DNA from: a virus
Reading direction: 5' to 3' (one strand)
Virus record (IMG/VR): IMGVR_UViG_3300022752_002748
Span: 1 to 50,985 of that record
DNA: 50,985 nucleotides
In this document: in pieces, positions 27,301 to 32,763 of the stretch
Numbering within the stretch: the first letter of the stretch is position 1
Layout of the letters: every line of letters begins with the position of its first letter
The notes under the pieces: generated by a model
Database searches by the model: none
Seen by the model: only the letters and a program-made list of their open reading frames with translations
Told to the model about the DNA's origin: nothing
Position numbers and translations under genes: made by a program

Positions 27301-28659
27301 ACTTCCTCTAACTGTTACACCCTGAGGAATTGTCAAAGGAAATACTTCTGTATAAGTTCCTGGTAAAATCTGAATGGTATCACCGCTGGCTGCTTGACTA
27401 AGTGCATATGCCACTGTAGCAAACGCAGTATTCATTCTACGGCCATCATTTGTGTTACTACCATTAGTAGCACTTACGAAAAATGTGTCTGTGTTTGCTG
27501 CTAACCAATTTTGTGTTCCTATTATTAAAGTACCTGTACCGTTAGGAACTATTTCTATGTTAGCATTAGCACCATCAAAAATCTTAACATAACCACTATT
27601 TGTTCCGCTGTTAGTGTTTAATGTAAGGTCACCTGTACCATTTGTAGTTAATACTGCATCACTATTGCTGTCCCCGATTCTAACTGTATCGCCGTCTAAG
27701 TTGACATTTCCAGTTCCGTTAGGAGTCAATGTAATATCACTATTAGCTGCGATGCTGCTGATTGTTGTGGTATTAACATTAAGTCCATCAATAATAAGAT
27801 TGCCGGTACCGTTAGGAACTATTTCTATGTTAGCATTAGTACCATCAAAAATCTTTATATAACCACTGTTTGTTCCACTGTTGGTGTCAATAGTAAGATC
27901 ACTAGTTCCTTGAGTTGTCAGTCTTAAATCAGTATTATTAGCACCTACTTGAATAGTATTAAAATTTAACTTCAATGTTTGAGCAGGAGCAGCACCTGCT
28001 ATCATTTGTCTTATGACAAAATCAAAATCTTCACTGGCAGCTGTGGTATCAGTGACCACACTGGCAATCTGTAATCCTATTTCATTATTGTTTGCAGTTG
28101 TTTCTGTAATAAACTGAATACCAGTGCCTATACCGTTAGCTGGTGTTGCTGTTGTAGTATGACTAAAAGATACAGGATAAATGATACCGTTATTAGTTGC
28201 ATCATCTTTGGTCAAAGTAATAGTATTAGGCGTACTGATAGCTGTACCATTAATTGTTATTGTATCTGCTGCGGTATTTCCTAATATGGTATTTCCATCT
28301 ACTGTTAAATTATCTTGCACTCTTAAAGAGTCTGTAATATAAACTTGGCCAGATCCATTGGCACGAATCTCTAAATCAGCATTACTATCTGTTAGTTGTA
28401 TAACATTGGTATCAATATTGAATCCATCGATTTGTATGGCTCTAATAGACAATGTGGCATTCTCATCACCGAAATCATTAAAAATTACTATCTGATCCCC
28501 TGCATTACCTGTGCCAAAACTTATTCCCGGTCCTGCTACTAAAGTTAGCGTATCCGTTACAGCATTGGCAGTAAGCGTAGTTAGCGGAGAGGCTTGTTCA
28601 TTCTGTTTTAGAGTAATATTTCTATAGGTATCTGCTAGAGCTACAGGTTGTAGAGGCAT
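18334..28659 (-). CDS. Giant fibre/structural protein, 3441 aa, with beta-helix, LamG domain and tandem repeats
   Basis: ATG at 28659 with AAGGAT upstream. Layout: an N-terminal beta region (1-380) with 'NGTGNLIIDG' / 'TLRLGDSNSD' type units. A pectate-lyase-like beta-helix follows at about 383-600 (FFVSATNGSNTNDGRRMNTA...TIQILPGTYTE...IPQGVTVRGSG). A concanavalin/LamG-like lectin domain lies at about 673-885 (GASSLRIASASSDYISL...FTVEFFWKPD...WNHVAIYRSG...YFDEVRIVKG...LLLHLNG). The module GRVFYESVDQEGNFRIGDFF is at about 970. Residues about 1450-2950 hold six units of roughly 125 residues with 'TSDVTTGTVNLYTGVTTGTV' and 'NLATGGASTTNIGG', plus five 'LQVKGGDLTTNQTTFNLL' units. The C-terminus is a conserved-looking fibre end (GGTGVSSFTSKGILYGNGSN...WTDVIDGGSY). 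It is the first gene of the minus block. Host binding by the LamG-like domain is inferred. Confidence 0.85.
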   Translation of the reverse strand: MPLQPVALADTYRNITLKQNEQASPLTTLTANAVTDTLTLVAGPGISFGTGNAGDQIVIFNDFGDENATLSIRAIQIDGFNIDTNVIQLTDSNADLEIRANGSGQVYITDSLRVQDNLTVDGNTILGNTAADTITINGTAISTPNTITLTKDDATNNGIIYPVSFSHTTTATPANGIGTGIQFITETTANNNEIGLQIASVVTDTTAASEDFDFVIRQMIAGAAPAQTLKLNFNTIQVGANNTDLRLTTQGTSDLTIDTNSGTNSGYIKIFDGTNANIEIVPNGTGNLIIDGLNVNTTTISSIAANSDITLTPNGTGNVNLDGDTVRIGDSNSDAVLTTNGTGDLTLNTNSGTNSGYVKIFDGANANIEIVPNGTGTLIIGTQNWLAANTDTFFVSATNGSNTNDGRRMNTAFATVAYALSQAASGDTIQILPGTYTEVFPLTIPQGVTVRGSGIRSTMLKPTAGTNSNDCFLLNGETTVEELTIADMFYNSGANTGYAFRFNTAATVTVASRSPYIQRVTVINKGSTVTASDPYGFVSANAGRGVYIDGSRVTRASLEAAILFNECTFIVPNSRACIMTNGARTEWLNCFTYFADLAIEGVVGASGRGADGKTYISLTGTTGTWNVGNSLRYYANDGTTILAQGVIEAISGNTYTLDGSVSGFKTNANRDNKTVLVHGSAQLSTTSPKFGASSLRIASASSDYISLINDPDFGFGTGNFTVEFFWKPDAIGTQQVLLDMRTTATEVSLYIEMNSAGNLRLFVNGSYRITSSNTCTAAAWNHVAIYRSGTDTRVALNGTVSTTYTDSGDYGSSKPFKLGTSYTATSFTTTGYFDEVRIVKGVAKYGTSNFTQPASAFVGDSNTVLLLHLNGSNGSTVIVDDGVTIQDIRSSGGGTATGITRYDRKEFAAEMRSISSANVYGNQGVKADGADVVIQLMAHNFAYIGTGYDLTNNKATVNQANEVIEVNTGRVFYESVDQEGNFRIGDFFSVDFETGAVTFSGANFDVSSLTGINFTSGSNTTVIDPTQVATGNIIISGNTISTQAGGITIDPTGNNTITINGSTTLSGDFVLGGALTIDDASNSSVSSPLTVRHTTSGTPANGIGTGITFVTETANDTNRTGMILEAASTDVTSGSEDFSFNLKLMAAGAAASTKFSVSSVGDTVIEGDLQVKGGDLTTNQTTFNLLQTNATTVNFAAAATTMDIGSTGATAVINLNSTKDSTSVTTGGVVIDGGLGIAKNTYIGGSLARTGAISTSSWTTTGISIADIGSTFTDTSSTASTTIPIRVSNSLGQPTFASTNAVTLTNAATLYVANAPLAGTNTTITNPYAVYVASGNTLLAGDLAVNGGDLTTNQTTFNLLQTNATTVNFAGTSQTLNIASGAALDGQFIFGNILSGGALIPGVTTFDSPAGISISSPGTYNNVVDSSGGAIGGGTSGGTGGGATFNIVKTGNDTNYFGNVTITLVQRGFGYKVGDTITLLGSDLGGSTPLNDLVFVIGTAVTPGNTIKIASTSSGTVNLTTNVTTGDVNIFRSVTTGSLYIADGGASSTYIGGANSVLTVGTTSGNSTLLISSKSDGTGVAELSTNEYGTEARIFNEYVTVGKLFGEATTIDLARDASAACTLTFGNGVSDNQIKISSVPSGNISLTTDVITGVVNLFPSITTGTVNIANGGAATINIGGSGTLVSIGGNTLDSTLELVGNTISGNVTIRTTLGVETVNLFNTNNLVGNLFGNARTINIGNSGSSGVLTIKNDNVTLDGDLQVKGGDLTTNQTVFNLLPTSATTVNFADIATTLNLGKSATASSTLTFGPTITGNIFKISGIAGGTTSLTSDVTTGTVNLYTGVTTGTVNLATSGASTTNIGGGGSTINLGNTSGNTVLEVRGNATTGIATIRTNSGVATVNVFDTQATTANLFGAATNIEIGSTNGTTSINHSLTVDGNTTLGNASTDTVTINADSVAIPNTLTFTTNDANTNTVSFPIKLVHSTTGTPQLGIGTGIQLITETTDGVNRIGATIESITTDINSSTEDFDFVIRQMIAGNAAVQTLKLNSTTLQVGANNIASTITTQGNSNLTLSTNNGTNSGTIVINNGVNGNIVLTPNGTGDVYLDADTLRVGDSNSDTYITSNGESNLTLKTGNSIVLAITSYVGAGTTTVTGNLNAHGLVAGDIITISGATTTEQSKLNGTWTVATASANSFTFVISTALTAATYTTNIGTTTKVSAGYILINQGTNGNIVVEPHGTGDFQVNADTFRLGDNNLTAYLITNGTANLVLNPGTDIVLGNDASSATPSARILRGTDGAGTNVSAANLLLQGGLSTGNATGGSITFTTGTTLTTGTVLQTGTDRMSISPSSTNTTLDLVTAMTTANLFNSTATTVNFVGAATTLNIGNSTAAQTISIGNASTDTSTYNFATAPAASSKTKTVNLGTGGVTASTTNVNIGSSVAGTTTINSGTIVGALTTQNLFNTTATTINFGGAATIVEIGASTGTTNINHNLDVDGDVNIDGGDLIVSTTTFNLANTNATTLNLGGAATAVNVGVSAASASTLTFGPTITGNIFEINSTAAGTINLTSDVTTGTVNLYTGVTTGTVNLATGGASTTNIGGAAAILNIGTTTGNSIIELRGNGTTGTVELRTNTGVTTGNLLNTYVTTGNIFGASTGVNVGIAATSAGTLTFGGANITGNIFKINSRTDGSGTINLTSDVTTGTVNLYTGVTTGTVNLATGGASTTNIGGAAALVNIGTTTANSVLEVRGSATTGITTIRTNAGVTTANLFNTEILTANLFGVGTAINIALNATTATTLTLGSSLNSNNTFEINSTQAGAINLTSDITTGTVNLYTGVTTGTVNLATGGASTTNIGGAAALVNIGTTTGNSTLTIRGNSTSGTATVVTNAATANVFDTNSTTVNAFRAATSINIGASTGTVTISNPVITQSNATSVTFNMNGPTPTITSDQASGTANIFNTNITTLNLSNAATTLNLGNAAAAQTINIGNASTAASTYNFGTGITASATTKTINLGTSGAAGSTTNVNIGSNAGGTTTINSGTLVGSSTLQNVFATTAITVNAFLAATTIEIGADSGTLEINNPTVVGSQTTQNVFNTVATTVNAFGAAETINTGAAGNNGVYTINNDNVVLLGDLQVKGGDLTTNKTTFNLLNNTVQTLNFVGAASTINIANFNTQLNYLGTSNLGSVNIARGMVIEGNIIAKRDVEIRGSLNLTGDINGGPLRTDDIQIVGNRIETTASNSDFEINTQGVGNILLLADTKQTGTIQVNSQLTINTNSITTVSGNTDLVFTAHGTGRINLETVAISGNNIDTTDSSGISITPSVNFESDIIAENGIITRANIVPNVNMTHNLGELTKRFAKGHFGEVTLVTDLLVEYGGTGVSSFTSKGILYGNGSNPLQVTAASDPGVSNQTTSYGVLTTDVNNVPIWTDVIDGGSY
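19800..24170 (-). repeat. Long in-gene tandem repeat array (about 125-aa units)
   Basis: Six related units are encoded here; the centres of three adjacent ones lie near 20.1, 20.5 and 20.9 kb, about 385 bp apart. The most conserved DNA segments (20069-20190, 20449-20580, 20838-20970 and 23058-23180) encode GGASTTNIGG and the adjacent TGTVNLYTGVTTGTVNLAT and differ at only a few positions. Units near 23.4-24.1 kb are more diverged. The array can be expected to expand or shrink by recombination. Confidence 0.75.
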
Positions 28660-28679
28660 AAAATAATCCTTATTTGCTA

Positions 28680-28687
28680 TATTTATT
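28680..28687 (-). promoter_or_regulatory. Possible T4-type late promoter for the minus block
   Basis: On the minus strand the octamer reads AATAAATA, one mismatch from TATAAATA, 21 bases upstream of the ATG of the 3441-residue gene. It is placed as expected for a late promoter in this short divergent region, but with one mismatch in AT-rich DNA it is weak evidence. Confidence 0.4.
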
Positions 28688-28692
28688 TGGGT

Positions 28693-28700
28693 TATAAATA
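28693..28700 (+). promoter_or_regulatory. T4-type late promoter (TATAAATA)
   Basis: An exact TATAAATA octamer lies 20 bases before the ATG at 28721. This is the sequence used by the T4 sigma factor gp55. It would drive the accessory metabolic genes to its right with a leader of about 14 nt. There is only a weak ribosome site (GGAC) before the first gene. Confidence 0.7.
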
Positions 28701-28720
28701 TTTATTATTGGACAATTTCT

Positions 28721-29305
28721 ATGGAAATATGGGTTTTAGGCAATGGAGAAAGCAGAAAAAAGTTTAATTTAAGTAAAATAAATTCCTACAGTATAGGTTG
28801 TAACGCTATACACAGGGATTTTAATGCCAACATTTTTGTCGCTGTGGACCGTAAAATGGTAAAGGAAATTTTAAATAACCCTAATCAGCGTACTAAAACA
28901 ATATATACCAGACCCGATTGGTATAAAGAATTTGGTTCTAATCGAGTAATTAGCTTGCCTAGTTTATGGTACGAAGGAACAGACAAACAGGATCAAGGAT
29001 TTCACTGGAACTCCGGACCTTATGCTATTTTAGTAGCCTGCTATAGAAATCCTAAAACTGTGCATCTTGTGGGGTTCGACTTATATGGTGTCAAGGGACT
29101 ACAGAATAACATCTATAAAGATACAGAAAACTATGCTCCAGGCAGTCACAAAGAAGTTAGACCTGATTTCTGGATACATCAGCTTAAACAATTATTTGAA
29201 CATTTCGATAAAATCAATTTTATACAACATCAACTGAAAGATTGGCAAATTCCTCTTGAATGGCGTCACTTAGAGAACTTGACAGTTAAATACTTTCCTG
29301 TATAA
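28721..29305 (+). CDS. Sialyltransferase-like (GT29/DUF115-like) putative glycosyltransferase
   Basis: 194 residues, ATG at 28721. It opens with MEIWVLGNGESRKKFNL, a nucleotide-sugar-binding-like GNG(E)S turn after a first beta strand. Next come YSIGCNAIHRDFNANIFVAVD (the 'GCN' and 'VDRK' elements seen in sialyltransferase-like phage proteins) and HWNSGPYAILVACYR. The stretch PKTVHLVGFDLYG resembles the second sialyl motif (SGxxAxxxA...VxLxGFD). No membrane segment is present. It is the first gene of the metabolic block, behind a late promoter and upstream of queD, kdsA and a GT-A transferase, which supports a role with surface or nucleoside sugars. Donor and acceptor are unknown, and DUF115-like non-enzymatic proteins are an alternative. 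Confidence 0.65.
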   Translation: MEIWVLGNGESRKKFNLSKINSYSIGCNAIHRDFNANIFVAVDRKMVKEILNNPNQRTKTIYTRPDWYKEFGSNRVISLPSLWYEGTDKQDQGFHWNSGPYAILVACYRNPKTVHLVGFDLYGVKGLQNNIYKDTENYAPGSHKEVRPDFWIHQLKQLFEHFDKINFIQHQLKDWQIPLEWRHLENLTVKYFPV

Positions 29306-29374
29306 TTACAGTAGAGGACTTGACGCTCATCCCTCTATAAAAATTCTGCGTGTCATCAAACTTACTACTATAAC

Positions 29375-29380
29375 AGGAGG
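29375..29380 (+). promoter_or_regulatory. Full Shine-Dalgarno site deciding a GTG start
   Basis: AGGAGG lies six bases before the GTG at 29387. It is the strongest ribosome site in this region and supports GTG as the start of the QueD-like gene. Confidence 0.8.
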
Positions 29381-29386
29381 CAAGAG

Positions 29387-29875
29387 GTGGCAAAGTTTAT
29401 TAGCACTAAAACATACAGACACTTAGGACCGGTAGCATATCGTCAATGGCGGGCAGATAGTCATTGTAACCTAATCCACGGATATGCTCTTAGTTTTCAT
29501 TTCGAGTTCGAATGCGACACATTAGATGCTCGCAATTGGTGTATGGACTTCGGTGGATTAAAAAATCTAAAACATAATTTAGAAGATTGGTTTGATCATA
29601 CACTATTAGTTGCCCAAGACGATCCCCAGCGTGAAGAACTATTACGGTTGGGCTCATTAGGTTTGGCTAAAATCACTGAGGTAGAAAAAACAGGCTGCGA
29701 AGGTATTGCAGACTTTTTATACGAATATGTAAATACCATTTATCTTCCCAGCTTTGGCAAAGGTGAAGCAGAACGTGTTTGGTGCTGTCGAGTAGAAGTT
29801 CGCGAAACAGACTCAAACATGGCCATGCGTATAGGTCATAGAGAAGACAGAGAATATGATAACACAAATACATGA
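29387..29875 (+). CDS. queD: 6-carboxy-tetrahydropterin synthase-like protein (QueD/PTPS family)
   Basis: 162 residues from a GTG start. The sequence FISTKTYRHLGPVAYRQWRADSHCNLIHGY is followed by NWCMDFGGLKNLK, WFDHTLLV and VEVRETDSNMA. These are the family's Cys-x3-His-Gly segment, 'DFxxLK' element, catalytic 'DH' pair and C-terminal Glu motif. The second zinc-ligand His of canonical QueD (HGH) is Tyr here (HGY), and the first FxAAH motif is replaced by YRQWRADSH. I recall the 'FRQWRAxSHCxxLHGY' form from alphaproteobacterial members of this family. The expected role is conversion of dihydroneopterin triphosphate to carboxy-tetrahydropterin on the path to preQ0, used for queuosine or for phage DNA modification. 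No other preQ0 genes are in the window. Its end overlaps kdsA by 20 bp. Confidence 0.8.
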   Translation: MAKFISTKTYRHLGPVAYRQWRADSHCNLIHGYALSFHFEFECDTLDARNWCMDFGGLKNLKHNLEDWFDHTLLVAQDDPQREELLRLGSLGLAKITEVEKTGCEGIADFLYEYVNTIYLPSFGKGEAERVWCCRVEVRETDSNMAMRIGHREDREYDNTNT

Positions 29876-30677
29876 TATCCAGATAGGTAAAGGTCACCCG
29901 TTATGTGTAATAGCGGGCCCTTGCCAAATCGAATATCGTGCTCATGCCGAATTTATGGCTGTAGAAATTAAAAAAATCTGCGATAGCCTAAGTTTGCCTA
30001 TGATCTATAAGAGCAGTTTCGACAAGGCAAATCGCAGTAGCCATCGAACTGGTCGTGGTGTTGGCATGGAAAAAGGATTACAAATCCTCAATGACGTCAA
30101 GCTTAAGTTCAATATTCCAGTATTAACTGACATACACGAATCATATCAAGCTGATATTGTGGCCCAAGCTGGCATAGATGTCTTACAGATACCAGCATTC
30201 CTATGTCGTCAAACTGACCTATTATTAGCTGCTGGTAATACAGGCAAGGCTATCAATGTTAAAAAAGGTCAGTTTCTGGCGCCAAACGATATGGAGAATG
30301 TGGCTAAAAAAATTGCCAGCACAGGCAATGAAAACATATTATTATGTGAAAGAGGTGCGACTCATGGATATAACAATCTTGTTGTGGATATGCGTAGCCT
30401 GCCTATTATGGCAAGGACTGGTTACCCTGTTGTTTATGACTGTACTCATAGCGTCCAACAACCTGGAGGACTGGGAGAGAGTTCTGGCGGGGATCGCGGG
30501 ATGGTACCCTACCTCGCAAGAGCAGCAGTGGCCACCGGAGAAGTAAGTGCCGTTTTTATTGAATGCCATGAAAACCCAGATTATGCTCCTAGTGACGGTC
30601 CTAATATGATAGTCTTAGACAATCTCAAACCCTTACTAAAACAACTTAAAGATATACACACGCTCGTAAATGGATAA
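29856..30677 (+). CDS. kdsA: 3-deoxy-8-phosphooctulonate (Kdo-8-P) synthase, metal-dependent type
   Basis: 273 residues, close to the usual length of about 280. It is a TIM-barrel enzyme joining phosphoenolpyruvate and arabinose-5-phosphate to Kdo-8-phosphate for lipid A core synthesis. Seen motifs: VIAGPCQIE (residues 18-26), KSSFDKANRSS (52-62), TDIHE, IPAFLCRQTDLL, KKGQFLAP, CERGATHGYNNLVVDMR, DCTHSVQQPGG and IECHENPDYAPSDGPNM. Cys23 in AGPC, the His of DCTHS, the Glu of IECHE and a late Asp give the four ligands of the metal-dependent class; E. coli KdsA has Asn at the Cys position. The ATG at 29856 lies inside the end of queD (20-bp overlap), and its stop overlaps the start of the next gene by 8 bp. 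Phage carriage suggests support or alteration of host LPS during infection. NeuB-like sugar synthesis is less likely given the KdsA-specific motifs. Confidence 0.93.
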   Translation: MITQIHDIQIGKGHPLCVIAGPCQIEYRAHAEFMAVEIKKICDSLSLPMIYKSSFDKANRSSHRTGRGVGMEKGLQILNDVKLKFNIPVLTDIHESYQADIVAQAGIDVLQIPAFLCRQTDLLLAAGNTGKAINVKKGQFLAPNDMENVAKKIASTGNENILLCERGATHGYNNLVVDMRSLPIMARTGYPVVYDCTHSVQQPGGLGESSGGDRGMVPYLARAAVATGEVSAVFIECHENPDYAPSDGPNMIVLDNLKPLLKQLKDIHTLVNG

Positions 30678-31365
30678 GTGGATTGTATGTCTTAAACATG
30701 GGGACAAGTATTCGTCTGTTTATGTAAACAGATTGTATAATATGACTAGACGCCATAGCAAAACTGATTTTAAATTTGCCTGCTTGACTGAAAATAGTTC
30801 AGGATTAGATTCAAATATTGTTATTATTCCGCTACCACCAGTAGACTTAGTAGGGTGGTGGTACAAAGTTTGGATATTTGATAGTAATTTTCCATTAAAA
30901 GGGGAATTGCTATATATGGACTTAGATATTGTTATTATTAATAACTTTGATCATATGTGGAATTTCGAACCAGATAAATTTTGTATCATACGGGACTTTA
31001 ATAGAAAGTTTATAAGTAATTACGAAAAATTTAACAGCAGCATTTTTAAACTAAAAACTGGTTCATTCTCACATGTTTGGAACAATCTTAAAGTTAACCC
31101 AGACATGATGCGTAGACTTCATGGGGATCAAGATTGGATTTTTAAGCAGATTAAATCTAATTTTACCTTTTGGCCTGAAGATTGGATTCAAAGTTATAAA
31201 TGGGAAATAAGATCAAAAAATGATTTAATTGCAGAAAATGGCAAAAGAAAATTTAAAAATATAGCCGCACCATTTATTAAAAATGACACAAGTTTTCTCG
31301 TATTTCACGGAGACCCTAAACCTGAAGATGTAAAAGATCCAATTATTGTTGACAACTGGCAGTAA
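30670..31365 (+). CDS. GT-A fold glycosyltransferase-like protein
   Basis: 231 residues; ATG overlaps the kdsA stop by 8 bp, so the two are coupled. The N-terminal strand WIVCLKHGDKYSSVYVNRLYN is followed by FACLTENSSGL and VGWWYKVWIFDSNFP. The metal-binding DxD is in LLYMDLDIVII (Asp84-Leu-Asp86). FNSSIFKL and HGDQDWIF (about 149-156) fit the acceptor and catalytic elements of GT8-like enzymes, as does the late His in FLVFHGDPKP. No membrane segment. With KdsA directly upstream it could add a sugar to surface glycan or a virion protein. Donor and acceptor cannot be read from the sequence. Confidence 0.78.
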   Translation: MDKWIVCLKHGDKYSSVYVNRLYNMTRRHSKTDFKFACLTENSSGLDSNIVIIPLPPVDLVGWWYKVWIFDSNFPLKGELLYMDLDIVIINNFDHMWNFEPDKFCIIRDFNRKFISNYEKFNSSIFKLKTGSFSHVWNNLKVNPDMMRRLHGDQDWIFKQIKSNFTFWPEDWIQSYKWEIRSKNDLIAENGKRKFKNIAAPFIKNDTSFLVFHGDPKPEDVKDPIIVDNWQ

Positions 31366-31383
31366 ACTGTATATCATACAAAC

Positions 31384-32412
31384 ATGAATAAACGTATAGG
31401 CTTTGCCTGCAAATGGATTGACCATCCTGGTCAAGTCGATGGGATCAAACCCAAAGACGACTGTAAAAAATACAACACAGGTTCCACCACTGTGGCTTGG
31501 TTAAATAGACAGACCAAAGATCGTGCTGTAGAAAAACTTTGGGAATTAACAAAACAAAATATTGAATCTACGAGATTGCTAGTAGAAAAGGTAGGAAACT
31601 TAGACCATGGACTTAGAATGGTTCGTTTATCAAGCGATATATTACCAGTATATACAGAGCCTACTTGGTGTTGGTTTTGGCGTCAACCTGACGTTATCGC
31701 TTATGCTGAAAAACACTTTGCCAAGATTGGTGACCTTGCTCGTAGCCGTAGTGTGCGTCTGTCTTTTCATCCTGGTCAATTCACAGTTTTGGCTTCAGAT
31801 AATCCAGACATTGTTAATAGAAGTATAGAGGAGTTTGAATATCATGTGGATATGGCCCGTTGGATGGGATACGGTAAAGAATTTCAAGACTTTAAAATCA
31901 ATGTCCACATCTCGGGTCGCGCCGGTCCCCAAGGTATTCGAGCAGCACTTAAGAGACTCACTCCAGAAGCAAGAAACACCATTACCATCGAAAACGAGGA
32001 AATAAGTTATGGACTTGATGACTGTTTGGGCATCAGTGATATTGTGCCTATTGTTCTTGACATACATCATCATTGGGTTCGTGAAGGAGTATATATCCAA
32101 CGAACTGATGATCGTATCAAAAGGATTATTGATAGTTGGCGTGGCAGGCGCCCTGTGGCTCATTATTCCGTTAGTCGCGAAGATACCTTGGTTGACCACT
32201 GCGTTCGTACACTTCCCGATCATAAGGTTCTCTTAGAATCAGGTCACAAAAAACAACGCCTGCGGGCCCATAGTGATTTCTATTGGAACACCGCAGTTAA
32301 TGAGTGGGCACTTGGCTTTTTAGAGTCTCACGATATCATGTGCGAGTCTAAGGCTAAAAACTTAGCTAGCTTTGCTCTATATAAACAGGCAGAACGATTA
32401 GGCCTTAGTTGA
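31384..32412 (+). CDS. uvsE: UV damage endonuclease (UVDE)
   Basis: 342 residues, ATG at 31384. UvsE/UVDE is a TIM-barrel, multi-metal endonuclease that nicks 5' of UV photoproducts. Family motifs are clear: MRIGFxCK-like start (KRIGFACKWID), MVRLSSDILP, VRLSFHPGQFTVLAS, INVHISG, TITIENEE, IVLDIHHHW, VAHYSVSR and LRAHSDFYWNT. The His/Glu/Asp metal ligands in these motifs all appear to be present. The length is usual for the family (about 300-340). It follows the glycosyltransferase after 18 bp, and its last 15 bp overlap the end of a convergent EF-hand gene. In a sunlit-ocean phage it would repair the phage genome without light, complementing the T4 DenV or photolyase types. Confidence 0.92.
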   Translation: MNKRIGFACKWIDHPGQVDGIKPKDDCKKYNTGSTTVAWLNRQTKDRAVEKLWELTKQNIESTRLLVEKVGNLDHGLRMVRLSSDILPVYTEPTWCWFWRQPDVIAYAEKHFAKIGDLARSRSVRLSFHPGQFTVLASDNPDIVNRSIEEFEYHVDMARWMGYGKEFQDFKINVHISGRAGPQGIRAALKRLTPEARNTITIENEEISYGLDDCLGISDIVPIVLDIHHHWVREGVYIQRTDDRIKRIIDSWRGRRPVAHYSVSREDTLVDHCVRTLPDHKVLLESGHKKQRLRAHSDFYWNTAVNEWALGFLESHDIMCESKAKNLASFALYKQAERLGLS

Positions 32413-32724
32413 GGGCTTGCGGCCAGTACGCTTCTTCACTTCTGTTTTAACTTCTTCTACCTTGGCCTTAGCCTTAGCCTTGCCTCGCTTAACTGCTTCT
32501 TTAGCATCAGCAAGATCTACTTTACCATCTTGATTTAGGTCAAGTGGTTTAGCGGCTTCTTCTACCTTTTCTACTACCTTTTCTACAACAGGTTGAGCAG
32601 CAGCCTTGAGCTCTTCACCATCGATCTTACCATCTTTGTTGGTGTCAATCTTGTCTTTGCTGGTCAATACATAGGCAGCACCTACGCATACAGCAAGTAA
32701 TAAAATTCCAAATAGAACTTCCAT
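32398..32724 (-). CDS. Membrane-anchored protein with two EF-hand loops
   Basis: 108 residues, ATG at 32724 with AAGGAGAGG and an exact late promoter upstream. Residues 3-20 (VLFGILLLAVCVGAAYVL) form a single hydrophobic anchor or uncleaved signal. Two Ca2+-type loops follow: residues 27-38 (D-T-N-K-D-G-K-I-D-G-E-E) and 62-73 (D-L-N-Q-D-G-K-V-D-L-A-D). They have Asp/Asn at positions 1, 3, 5 and 9, Gly at 6, and Glu or Asp at 12. A Glu/Lys/Val helical linker joins them, and the C-terminus (about 78-108) is very Lys-rich. It overlaps uvsE tail to tail by 15 bp. No family is recognised. It may sense or buffer calcium at the inner membrane, with the basic tail contacting nucleic acid or lipid head groups. 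Confidence 0.8.
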   Translation of the reverse strand: MEVLFGILLLAVCVGAAYVLTSKDKIDTNKDGKIDGEELKAAAQPVVEKVVEKVEEAAKPLDLNQDGKVDLADAKEAVKRGKAKAKAKVEEVKTEVKKRTGRKPSTKA

Positions 32725-32742
32725 AGTCCTCTCCTTGTGGAT

Positions 32743-32750
32743 TATTTATA
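32743..32750 (-). promoter_or_regulatory. T4-type late promoter (TATAAATA), minus strand
   Basis: The minus strand reads TATAAATA exactly, 19 bases upstream of the ATG of the EF-hand gene. Transcription would start near 32737, leaving a short leader that carries AAGGAGAGG. The position and exact match make it convincing. Confidence 0.75.
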
Positions 32751-32763
32751 GTTAAATAATATT

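Noticed and set aside
29320-29343. Promoter (TTGACG with TATAAAAA) before the QueD-like gene
   Set aside because: The spacing between the two boxes is about 10 bases, too short for sigma70. As a late octamer it has one mismatch and lies over 40 bases upstream, so it was not listed.
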